Assembly: GCA_023428695.1 (NCBI GenBank)
Contig: JAEYWY010000003.1
Coordinates: 20,173 to 84,172 of the forward strand
Direction: 5' to 3'
DNA: 64,000 nt
From: Bacteroidota bacterium
Lineage (GTDB): Bacteria > Bacteroidota > Bacteroidia > Cytophagales > Cyclobacteriaceae
A program made the position numbers and the translations under genes. Below are positions 34,522-43,334 of this stretch, one piece after another. The first letter of the stretch is position 1. Every line of letters starts with the position of its first letter. The notes under the pieces are model-generated. The model was not told the origin of the DNA and ran no database searches. It worked only from the letters and a program-made list of their open reading frames with translations.

Positions 34522-36444
34522 CTATTTGAATGCCAGGTCGTCAGCAGTTTTCAGAAGAGCTATAATATTGGGATCAAGGGTAGTGAAGTCCTCGAAATCG
34601 AAATGTTCAACGATTTTTTCGGCAAGCGCGACCTTCGAAAGAGCCTCATTCAAGAAGCCCCCCGTGAACGGCGCCTTCTTTTGAATACTCTTCAAGTATG
34701 TCTCCAGAACCGATTCATATTCGTCAATTGTCAACGTTACATTGAAGGCCTTATTGACACAAGTTAGTGGATAATAAAATTCTATGGCGGGCTTGTCCAA
34801 TTCAATAAATCGTTTTGCGTCATCGTCCTTAAAAAGACCTCGAACCACTTGAATTAATTTTCCATTTTGATGTGGACGGTCAAAAAGTCCGCAGACTTTG
34901 TCTCTGTATACGGGGATATAGTTTTGAGTCTTAAGCATCTGGGTAATCGCTTCCGCACCCTCTTTCAATTTATCGTATCCACCCAGGAAGTGAAATGCCA
35001 GATGTTCAGACTCAAAACGTCCCTTATTTTTGCCAAGCTGATATATTGCATTCAAGAATATTCTGTCGCTTCTACCCTCAACGATGATGATATTACTTGG
35101 AAAGAAGAGGTCGCACGGACTGCTGCCTAACAATTTGTATGTGGCGGTATGAAGTTCCTCAACTTCTTTCAATTGATGAATGCGTACCTCGCCTTTTTCT
35201 TTTGTGATAGAAAAGTTATGTTGGACATTGGTACGTTCGAGGAACAAATGGGAGTGTGTGGCTAGTAGCACTCTTTTCAGGGGGAATCCATTAATGCCTT
35301 GGGTCGCGTCCTTGATTGCCTTAAATACTTCTTTTTGCATACGAGGTTCGAGGCCGAGCTCTGGCTCGTCAATGGCAAGGAGAGTTACATTTGGATTAAA
35401 CAGTTGTATGATTATAGGTAATGCAGCCTTTGCACCGGCTCCCTGTTCAATGGGACTTACATTATTTACCCTGACTTCGAGTTCAGATGCAAAACGCCCT
35501 TTCCTGATCTCTTGAAAACTCCAGGACTCAAAATGTTCATTCATCCAATTGATAATCTTCTCCCTGGTCGCTGTGTCCTGCAGCGCCAACTCCTCAGACC
35601 AATCAAATGGTTTATTCTGATCCACAGAATCTTGACTTCTGTGTTGTCTGTTTACTTCTTGGCGACTTTCTCTTTGATGTCGATCCAAATCTTCAAGTTC
35701 ATATTTATACTTCGACTCTGATTGTGTTCGATTCAGATCTAGATAATCGATTGTTAAATGGTGCTTTCTCATAAGTGCACTACACGCCCCAATAAGAACA
35801 GAAGTCTTTCCAGAGTTATTTCTGCCGAACAATACAGCGATGGGCCCAACTGAAATTGAAGTTTTCTGGTCCGTGAGAGCTTTGATTGGTTTTAGGTCAA
35901 TTCTTAATGGGACGAACTTTTCTCTGACCTCACATTCCAGTTTGAAGTCAGTAAAATCAGCCCAAGCGAAAACGTCAAAGACTTGAAGAAAACCAATGTT
36001 CAGATCGCTCGATTTGTGAACTTGTGATCCGAATGATATGATTGCCTCGATGCTACCAAGGGTGTTGTCTTGTCTCCGAACAGTCAGATGTACCTCCGAA
36101 CCCTCATCATACTCTGCAGATGAAAAAAGAGTGTTTTGTGTGTCAGGAATGTGATGTTGTTGAAGTTGAATTAAGCCAGGATTTTGCCACTGGTTGTTTT
36201 CTCGTGTCCCTACGTAAACTTCTAAATGTAGTACCTGTGAATCGTTATATCGGTGATTCGACGACCAGATGGTGCCATTTCTGTCAAAATTGAACCGTAG
36301 TCCGAATCGCCAGAATTTGCATTTTGGCTTAATGCAAAAAGTGTATTCATAACCTTCAATCAGATACTTTTGATCGATTCTGAAATCGTTAATTTCTTTT
36401 TCACCAGTGTTGCTAAGGATTACTGTATGATTCAATGGTATCAT
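34522..36444 (-). CDS. OLD-family ATPase-TOPRIM nuclease with extra N-terminal domain (640 aa)
   Basis: Three parts. (1) About 1-175: a beta-rich domain (FWRFGLRFNFDRNGTIWSSNHRY, VLHLEVYVGTRENN, EVHLTVRRQDN) not found in classical OLD proteins. (2) About 180-420: an ABC-type ATPase with Walker A GRNNSGKT (207-214), signature-like QGAGAKAALP, Walker B LLAIDEPELGLEP (355-360 core) and H-loop ATHSHLF. (3) About 440-640: a TOPRIM domain with the Glu of IIIVEGRSD (456) and a DxD-like region reduced to CGLFDRP. OLD proteins cleave DNA or act in phage defence (Gabija GajA is one). No UvrD-like gaJB partner is adjacent. It is leftward, downstream of the type ISP gene. Confidence 0.85.
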   Translation of the reverse strand: MIPLNHTVILSNTGEKEINDFRIDQKYLIEGYEYTFCIKPKCKFWRFGLRFNFDRNGTIWSSNHRYNDSQVLHLEVYVGTRENNQWQNPGLIQLQQHHIPDTQNTLFSSAEYDEGSEVHLTVRRQDNTLGSIEAIISFGSQVHKSSDLNIGFLQVFDVFAWADFTDFKLECEVREKFVPLRIDLKPIKALTDQKTSISVGPIAVLFGRNNSGKTSVLIGACSALMRKHHLTIDYLDLNRTQSESKYKYELEDLDRHQRESRQEVNRQHRSQDSVDQNKPFDWSEELALQDTATREKIINWMNEHFESWSFQEIRKGRFASELEVRVNNVSPIEQGAGAKAALPIIIQLFNPNVTLLAIDEPELGLEPRMQKEVFKAIKDATQGINGFPLKRVLLATHSHLFLERTNVQHNFSITKEKGEVRIHQLKEVEELHTATYKLLGSSPCDLFFPSNIIIVEGRSDRIFLNAIYQLGKNKGRFESEHLAFHFLGGYDKLKEGAEAITQMLKTQNYIPVYRDKVCGLFDRPHQNGKLIQVVRGLFKDDDAKRFIELDKPAIEFYYPLTCVNKAFNVTLTIDEYESVLETYLKSIQKKAPFTGGFLNEALSKVALAEKIVEHFDFEDFTTLDPNIIALLKTADDLAFK

Positions 36445-36476
36445 AATTGTTTTTTATGGATTCATTTGGTTAAAGG

Positions 36477-36668
36477 CTATTTGAATTTGCTTATGGCTTT
36501 AACAGCAACAACCACTAACCCAACTCAGGCAATAATCAAATTTCTGTCGGCAACAAATTCGACCGGAGGGGAGGCCTTATCAAGGTGCATTTCAATAAAT
36601 CCAACTCCATCATTTGTCAACTTTCCAACTAATTCAAATGGTCCCCATCCGTAAAACTTAATGAACAC
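36477..36668 (-). other. Short protein-like frame after the type ISP gene, interrupted by TGA
   Basis: From a GTG at 36668 the minus strand reads 47 codons of protein-like sequence (FIKFYGWGPFELVGKLTNDG, GFIEMHLDKASPPVEFVADR) to a TGA at 36525, then continues in the same frame (VGLVVVAVKAISKFK) to a TAG at 36477. It is also in frame with the end of the type ISP gene upstream. It may be a small gene with a nonsense mutation or a small membrane protein fragment; no family is recognised. Confidence 0.35.
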
Positions 36669-36695
36669 CTGATTTACAAAATGTGTCTCAGTATT

Positions 36696-39600
36696 TCAAA
36701 ACTTAACCTTCGGCAACCCCGCCACAATATCCACTGTCTGTACACTTACATTAATAATGCTGAGCAACAAATCCAGAATATAACTTGGCTTCTCCACTTC
36801 ACGCGACCAATCATTAGGATCGTTTTTGATGCCGCTCTCTTTGTGTACCGTTACCTGATAACGTTCCATGATCCACTCGATGGCGCTTTTGCCGTTTACA
36901 ACGTACTCGTAAGCTTTTGCAGGAATGTTTTCTATTCTGATTCTGCTGTTGTAGAGAATGGTGTCCTTCTGATCTTTCTTAGGGAAACGCATTTTCTCTA
37001 CTGAGTAGAATTCATAGGCATCCATTTGGTATTGAGTTTCCGGAAGGATAATACGTGTTGTTGGATGCGGCTCTACACTTTCGTAGTTGATATGCAAGTC
37101 TGCCAGCTTGCGACCAGCCTTGCTGAAAGCCCAGAAGTCACGGATATCTTCCACTAAGGGAAGGCGAGGAAGCATTTTCTTTAGATCGTTAGAAAACGCT
37201 TCGCGATATTCCGAGCCATGCAGGAATCCGTATACATAATAAAAGATGTCCTCCTTAGAAACATTTTTTCCGTAAAGCCTCTTTGCCAGTTCGTAAGTGA
37301 AATCACTAATCCCATCTCTACGAACAAATTCACTATCGCCATCAGTATCGAACAACCCTTTAGTTTGCTTCTGTCTCTGTTCAAAATAGAACATTGGCAA
37401 GCACTGACTTTTGCCAATAAGCTCCAAGTCTGGGATGATATTTGAAACAAGGACTGAAAACTCTTTTGTAACGCCTACACCAGAAACGCAAATAACTTTG
37501 TTTTCAATCTGATCATTTGGGATAAATTCCTCGAACTGTCCCCTTCGATGTATAAACTTCTCTCCATAGTAAAGCCTCTGTTTGAAGAAAGGTCTATACA
37601 TCGCTGTAAGTATCTTTTCAGACTCAAATTTGGCATGAGCGCCACTCGCTAACGCTGATACTAAACTACTCGACCAACTGATCTTGGTTGAATCTGTGTC
37701 GATGAATGACTGAGCTTCTATTTTCTTTTTAGAACTGGCTTCAACGAAGCTATCAACCTGAGAATTATAAAACTCGACTGTTTTCTTTGCTATTGACTTA
37801 AGGTTCTTGGCGGAGGAATTGTATACCCATGCGTCTCTTGTCGTTTCATTCCCTCTGGAGTTCACAACAAAGAAGCTCTTTGATTTAAGATCGAATTTCT
37901 TTCCGGGAGCTAGAGGAGTCAACGATTCAAATGAATTACTTCTTTGGCTAATCCAATCACCATACTCATTGGGAGCTATTAAGGTGAAGGGCATCTGTTG
38001 ATTAGCTATTGACTCAAATTTCTTGACAATTGCAAGTTTCTCCTCGCGGCTTAAATAATCTCCTATGTCATGATAAAAGATTTTGGCCTTATCATTCTTA
38101 CTGTTCGGTTTCTTGACCAGTAAAGTTATTGCAATTGGTGTCCGTGAACCGGAACCAAATATTTTTCCTCCTTCCTTTCGGCTTAATTCTCCACTTGTTC
38201 GTTGGTTCCCTCTAAGATTAAAAACATGTATCGAGTTGAACTCACTTTCAATAGTTTTTCTAAACCCATCAGCGCTATTTCCGTCTAACCATGCGCCATT
38301 GGATACAAAACAAATAATTCCTCCATTCGTGTCAAGTCTATCAGTACTCCAACGAAATGCTTTGATATAAGAATCATAAAGTGAATTCTTATTCACGGCA
38401 TCGGTTAGTGCTGCATATGTGGCTGCAATACGACTGTCAAGCTTTTCATATTGCTGGTTTTGAGAATTGTCATTTGCAGAGCGCTGACCAACGGAATACG
38501 GAGGATTGCCCATAATTACACGTAGCGGAGCCTTCTTTTGTCGCTGTACACGGGCGGAGTTCTGCGGGAACATTTCTGAGAACAGCTTTTCTCCATCGTC
38601 TGTCTCCCCAAGTTGAAATGTATCTGTTAAACAAATGCCTTCGAATGCAGTGTACTCAGTCTCACCAATCGCATCATGATAGGCATTCTCAATGTTTACT
38701 GCTGCGATGTAGTATGCGAGTAGCACAATTTCATTCGCATGGATCTCATTCTTGTACTTGTGTGGTAATTGTTTCTTATCAATCAGTCCACTTTGAATCA
38801 GTCGGGTAACAAAAGTACCAGTGCCTGTAAACGGATCGAGGATGTGAATATTCTCATCGCCAATACTGCGATTGAATTCCTTCTTCAGCACATCATTCAC
38901 GGAATGCACGATGAAATCCACCACCTCAACTGGTGTGTACACAATGCCAAGTCGATCAACCATCTTCGGCAAGGCAGTCTTGAAATACTTCTCATACAAC
39001 TCCAGGATGATACGCTGCTTACCTTCCGAGTTGTCGATTCCCTCAGCACGCTTGCGCACACTGGCGTAGAACTTTTCAAGTGATTGGGTATCCTTCTCCA
39101 ATGCCTGCTCTTCCAATAAGGTAAGCATGCTTTGCATGGCTTTGGAAATGGGATTGTTCTTTACAAAAGAATATCCTTCAAACAATGCCTCAAAAACTGG
39201 AGCAGTAATCAAATGCTGAGAGAGCATTTCAATGGCGTCTTTCTCTCCAATATTCGGATTGATATTCTTCTGTAGACCAGTAAGGAATTTTTCAAAGGCC
39301 TGTTTGTACTTCTTATTCTCGGTGATCAGTCTGTTGATTCTTTCCTCGTGTCGCTGCGCTATCTCGGCCACGCTCTTTGCCCACTGTTCCCAGTAGCGCT
39401 TGTCGCCGACCTTCTGCACCATGCGGGCGAATACCACGTTCTGCAGCTGTTCAAACTGCAATGCCAATTGTTGGCTGATGTCTTTCTCGGAACCATATCC
39501 AGCCTGATCTTCCGCCACCACAGGCAGACCGTGGTTGTCAAATGAATACTCCGGTCTGCCAACTAAAATTTGTGATGGTCGTCTCCGGTTAAGTTCGATT

Positions 39601-41570
39601 TTGTTAATGGTAGCGTTAAAGCGATCATCGTGTGCGCGAAGAGCGTTCAACACAGTCCAAACCACTTTATAACGCTCGTTATCATCCAATGCTTTGTCGG
39701 GCTCCACGTTTGCAGGCACAACCACAGGGATGATGATGTATCCATACTTCTTACCTGGGGCTTTACGCATCACGCGTCCAACGGACTGGACAACATCTAC
39801 CTGAGAGTTACGTGCAGAGAGAAACATCACGGCATCCAATGAAGGAACATCTACGCCTTCACTTAAGCATCTTACATTCGTCAATACCCGGCATTCACCG
39901 TCTTCAGTATCTTGTTTCAACCACCAAAGCAGTTCATCGCGCTGTGGTGCCGACATGGTTCCATCAATATGCTTGGAACCTGTGGATACCATTTGCTCTT
40001 TCTTTTCTTCTGGTAGAGAACTGATGTACGCATCGGTTGCTGTATTGAATATGGACGTGATCTTTCTTGAAACAGCAATGCTTTGGCAGAATGCCACTGC
40101 TCTTCGCATCGGTTCCGGATCGCTGTCTTTAATGATTCCCTGATCTCCAAGAATTTGTTTTGAAAGCGCATTGATGCAGCCAATCAATTTGGAAGCATCG
40201 TCAGTGGTAATTTCACTTTTCTCATCAGCAATCATCTTCTGCACAGCAGGCGGAACATCTTTGTCGCTGAGTGTGAGGATTAATACCTTATAGTCTGTCA
40301 ATAAATTTTTCTCAACTGCATCACCAAAACCGATACGGTAAATTTCCTCGCCAAACATGGCGACATCATCCATCGAACAAAGAATAGCATCAGCCTGCAC
40401 TGCCTTGCTCTTGGCGTCATCACTATACAGCCGAGGTGTGGCTGTCATGTAAATACGCTTCTTTGCTTTCAGGAATTTGTTGTCATGCACTTTGGTGAAA
40501 GCTGATTCATCTTCACCAGCGATGGTTACACCTGTCGTTCTATGCGCTTCATCACAAATGATCAGATCAAATTGTTCGATACCTACATCTGACTTCTCCA
40601 GCGCCTTTTGAGCTATGGCAATGACATCAATGGATTGATAGGTTGAGAACACAACCGTCATGCCTTTGTGTCCATTCTTTTTGATGTGCTGAAATTGATT
40701 TACGATGTCCTTTACATCGGTAGATGCAGGAAGAGCCAGATCAACAACGCTGAAGTTGTCGCTGTCGTCATTCTTCGTTTTCTTCTTTGAAACTTCCGGA
40801 TCGGAACAAATGCAAATGGCGTTGATAGGTTCTTTAGCAAAAGCCGTCCACTCCCTCAGTGTCTGACCAAGCAAGGCAATGGAAGGAACCAGAAACAAGA
40901 TGTTTCCTTTCCCTTTTGTTTCATGTTCAGCTATTCGAAGCGAATTAAAAGTCTTGCCGGTACCACAAGCCATGATCAACTTACCGCGATCGAATTTTTT
41001 AAAGTGCTTGTGCGTTTTTTCCAGCGCCTCCACCTGATGAGGTCTTAATTCGCGGTCAGTTATTCGTGATTGTTCGCCACTGATGCCCTGATCAAGTTTC
41101 TCCCAATCAACCGGAGCTTCCTGGAGATCAAACAGGTTGAGTCGTGTAACCGGTGGGTGTTGATTTTTAATTGACTCAGTAGCATTAGGGCCCCAGTTGT
41201 TCGTAGTAGAAATCCACAGACGATTGGAGAATCCTGTGCTCTTACCATCAACCTTAAATTTCCTGCTTGATGTTGAGAGAAATGAATCAACGGCAGGTTT
41301 GTCGATCAGCGCTTTCTCCTGAAAGCATTTACATTGAATGGCCCAATAATCACCGTCGAAGGTAAGGGCCACCAGGTCGATACCGGTATCGCCACCGCCC
41401 AGATCATCACGTCCCGGAAACTCATTCCAGAGCCAAACTTTCTTGAATAGGTATGCATACTTGGGGTCAGTTTTCAGGTAGGCCTGCATCAGCCTTTCGA
41501 AACGGTCGCCTTTGTCGCGTTGAGAAAATGATATTTTATGATACTTATCGAGTACTTTTTGAAATGTCAT
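36696..41570 (-). CDS. Type ISP restriction-modification enzyme, single polypeptide (1624 aa)
   Basis: All functions of a LlaGI-like type ISP enzyme are in one chain. An N-terminal Mrr-like nuclease has D65 (GIDLV) and Q79-C80-K81 (AIQCK). The superfamily-2 translocase has Walker A ACGTGKT (201-207), DEAH (340-343), MTATPRLY, and motif VI VQSVGRVMRKAPG. An adenine-N6 methylase has motif I LDPFTGTGTFVTRL (about 910) and motif IV MGNPPYS (about 1020). A C-terminal region after about 1250 should be the DNA-recognition domain. Type ISP enzymes methylate one strand of an asymmetric site and cut after head-on convergence of translocating complexes. Length agrees with the known enzymes (about 1570-1620 aa). 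No separate subunits are needed; the gene appears intact. Confidence 0.92.
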   Translation of the reverse strand: MTFQKVLDKYHKISFSQRDKGDRFERLMQAYLKTDPKYAYLFKKVWLWNEFPGRDDLGGGDTGIDLVALTFDGDYWAIQCKCFQEKALIDKPAVDSFLSTSSRKFKVDGKSTGFSNRLWISTTNNWGPNATESIKNQHPPVTRLNLFDLQEAPVDWEKLDQGISGEQSRITDRELRPHQVEALEKTHKHFKKFDRGKLIMACGTGKTFNSLRIAEHETKGKGNILFLVPSIALLGQTLREWTAFAKEPINAICICSDPEVSKKKTKNDDSDNFSVVDLALPASTDVKDIVNQFQHIKKNGHKGMTVVFSTYQSIDVIAIAQKALEKSDVGIEQFDLIICDEAHRTTGVTIAGEDESAFTKVHDNKFLKAKKRIYMTATPRLYSDDAKSKAVQADAILCSMDDVAMFGEEIYRIGFGDAVEKNLLTDYKVLILTLSDKDVPPAVQKMIADEKSEITTDDASKLIGCINALSKQILGDQGIIKDSDPEPMRRAVAFCQSIAVSRKITSIFNTATDAYISSLPEEKKEQMVSTGSKHIDGTMSAPQRDELLWWLKQDTEDGECRVLTNVRCLSEGVDVPSLDAVMFLSARNSQVDVVQSVGRVMRKAPGKKYGYIIIPVVVPANVEPDKALDDNERYKVVWTVLNALRAHDDRFNATINKIELNRRRPSQILVGRPEYSFDNHGLPVVAEDQAGYGSEKDISQQLALQFEQLQNVVFARMVQKVGDKRYWEQWAKSVAEIAQRHEERINRLITENKKYKQAFEKFLTGLQKNINPNIGEKDAIEMLSQHLITAPVFEALFEGYSFVKNNPISKAMQSMLTLLEEQALEKDTQSLEKFYASVRKRAEGIDNSEGKQRIILELYEKYFKTALPKMVDRLGIVYTPVEVVDFIVHSVNDVLKKEFNRSIGDENIHILDPFTGTGTFVTRLIQSGLIDKKQLPHKYKNEIHANEIVLLAYYIAAVNIENAYHDAIGETEYTAFEGICLTDTFQLGETDDGEKLFSEMFPQNSARVQRQKKAPLRVIMGNPPYSVGQRSANDNSQNQQYEKLDSRIAATYAALTDAVNKNSLYDSYIKAFRWSTDRLDTNGGIICFVSNGAWLDGNSADGFRKTIESEFNSIHVFNLRGNQRTSGELSRKEGGKIFGSGSRTPIAITLLVKKPNSKNDKAKIFYHDIGDYLSREEKLAIVKKFESIANQQMPFTLIAPNEYGDWISQRSNSFESLTPLAPGKKFDLKSKSFFVVNSRGNETTRDAWVYNSSAKNLKSIAKKTVEFYNSQVDSFVEASSKKKIEAQSFIDTDSTKISWSSSLVSALASGAHAKFESEKILTAMYRPFFKQRLYYGEKFIHRRGQFEEFIPNDQIENKVICVSGVGVTKEFSVLVSNIIPDLELIGKSQCLPMFYFEQRQKQTKGLFDTDGDSEFVRRDGISDFTYELAKRLYGKNVSKEDIFYYVYGFLHGSEYREAFSNDLKKMLPRLPLVEDIRDFWAFSKAGRKLADLHINYESVEPHPTTRIILPETQYQMDAYEFYSVEKMRFPKKDQKDTILYNSRIRIENIPAKAYEYVVNGKSAIEWIMERYQVTVHKESGIKNDPNDWSREVEKPSYILDLLLSIINVSVQTVDIVAGLPKVKF

Positions 41571-41713
41571 CGAGAACGACGGAGTTAGATGGGGTAAAAA
41601 AAAATAGCAGTTAAATATAGAGCAAACATCTGAAATTTGCGTCCATTTTTTGTTTTTCGGTCGTCTTATAACTTAAGTCATATGGGAGGCATTTATTCAG
41701 AGCTAATTTTTGC

Positions 41714-42532
41714 TCACCGTTCCCATTTTATCGAACGAAATCCATTGATCAGTTCGACTGTTTTATTACGAAACTCATCCGAAACCCGTATCGTGCTAAT
41801 ATTCACATTGAGTCCATTCAACAGGCGATCGGTGATTTCAATGATATCCATTAATTCAGAATCCTTGTCTGGATCCCCCATAAGTTCCTCTGTAATAATG
41901 GTAAAATGTTCGAATTGTGATAATCGGAAATAGTGGTCGTACAGAGATTTTTTAAATTCCCGGCCGTAAGTGATCCGATCCGCCATTTCGCCTGGGCTGG
42001 GTGCTTTCTTTGCTTTTATTTCGGGGGAGAATTCCGTGTAAATGTTCCGTTGATGCGACAAGAGTTCCTCCATTTCTGCTGAAGAAAGCTCAGAGTTCTT
42101 TACCTTTTTCTTCAAGTAGGACTCAAGGCGGGTGAAGAATGAAGTTGAGACCTCTTTATATCGCCTTATGAAACCAGTTTCATTCACCTCCCATTCGTCA
42201 CGCTTGTCTTTTCTACCAATTGGAATGAGCCACTTGAATTCCTCCAGGAGGTATATCATTAGCAGCTGGTCAGCGATCAGCGGCCGCAGCAATGTATAAA
42301 TGGCAAACTTGAATTTTGGATTGTTCAAAAAGTCTCCCCAACACCTGTAAATGGTGCGGAAATTGAGCGCATAGCGATGAAGCAATCCGATCAGGACCCG
42401 CTCATATTCATACTTCGAAATCCGACCTTGATAATGGGTAAATAAGTCAGCCAAAAAACCGTCCTGTTTTTCAAGGAAGGTTTTGTATTTGACCCAATTT
42501 GAGATAAACGGCGGCGATGAGGATGCTGTCAT
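41714..42532 (-). CDS. Helical protein of unknown function next to the restriction gene (about 272 aa)
   Basis: Almost entirely alpha-helical: FISNWVKYKTFLEKQDGFLADL, RVLIGLLHRYALNFRTIYRCW, LRPLIADQLLMIYLLEEFKWLI, YDHYFRLSQFEHFTIITEELMG, DIIEITDRLLNGLN. The arrangement recalls the DUF5677/HEPN-like group, in which an Arg-rich helix and a .LS..EH. helix occur, but I cannot confirm it. It lies 143 bp upstream of the type ISP gene on the same strand, so it may be part of that operon. The ATG at 42532 is preferred over 42568. Confidence 0.65.
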   Translation of the reverse strand: MTASSSPPFISNWVKYKTFLEKQDGFLADLFTHYQGRISKYEYERVLIGLLHRYALNFRTIYRCWGDFLNNPKFKFAIYTLLRPLIADQLLMIYLLEEFKWLIPIGRKDKRDEWEVNETGFIRRYKEVSTSFFTRLESYLKKKVKNSELSSAEMEELLSHQRNIYTEFSPEIKAKKAPSPGEMADRITYGREFKKSLYDHYFRLSQFEHFTIITEELMGDPDKDSELMDIIEITDRLLNGLNVNISTIRVSDEFRNKTVELINGFRSIKWER

Positions 42533-43334
42533 AGTCGTCTTGATTTGTGTTGCTAAATAAAGAAACAACTACGCAACCTTTTTGCGCAGGAGAATATTTT
42601 CTGTTTTTTTTCTGGGATGGCAAGTCAATAAAACAATTATAAACTCGGCCCTGACCGCTCGAGTTATGCCTGGCACCATATCATTGTTAATTTCTCGCCC
42701 AAAAACGGACAAAGGAACCCCATACGATGAGGCTATTCAGATCCAGAATCGGTGATGGTAAAACGTAGATAACCTTAATTCATCACCAACGTTTATCAGT
42801 TTATCAAACCTACCGAACCCAAATTAGTACGCACCGCAACATCAGTTATTATTGCCATGAACAATGGCACAGTCTAATTTACAGGTACAACATTAAAGGA
42901 CTTACTCGGTTACCATGAATCTATAAAGTTTAAGAATTGCTGCGGCAATAATTGCCCTTGTCTATATCGCTGTTCCGGGGTTTCAGTGGTGGGTTTTTGA
43001 GAAGGTGCCTGCGGGGCCTGATCAGTTGGCAATTTCCTGGACGGTGGACACCTCTTGCATATTCTGCGCTCATGGTTGATGCTGATCTCCATGTTCAGAC
43101 TCTGGTTCATATTTTTTGTTGTTTGCCATATTGTTACCAATACAAGCAGGTTTCTGATATTTCGGTCATTAGAGTGCCAGCCATTTCAGCCATACCGTGC
43201 CACTTTCTGTGGGTTCAAAAGTGTTTAGAGTTTTTTTATTGATCGATCTTTTTTCTCAAGGAGTTTCCTGATAGCGTAATTCGATGGTAACTGTCCGGTG
43301 AACTAATGAATTAACAGTTAAACAAAGAAACTTT
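42533..43334. other. Gene-poor 800-bp gap
   Basis: No convincing gene. A minus frame at 42910-43140 (NHERRICKRCPPSRKLP, proline/glutamine-rich tail) and a plus stretch near 42890-42950 reading TTLKDLLGYHES, faintly like an integrase C-terminus, are the only protein-like traces. Both are too short to support a call. The region probably contains eroded mobile DNA. Confidence 0.35.

Noticed and set aside
42890..42955. TTLKDLLGYHES stretch resembling an integrase C-terminus
   Set aside because: Only about a dozen codons, no nucleophile Tyr and no neighbouring integrase motifs; too weak to report as a gene remnant.
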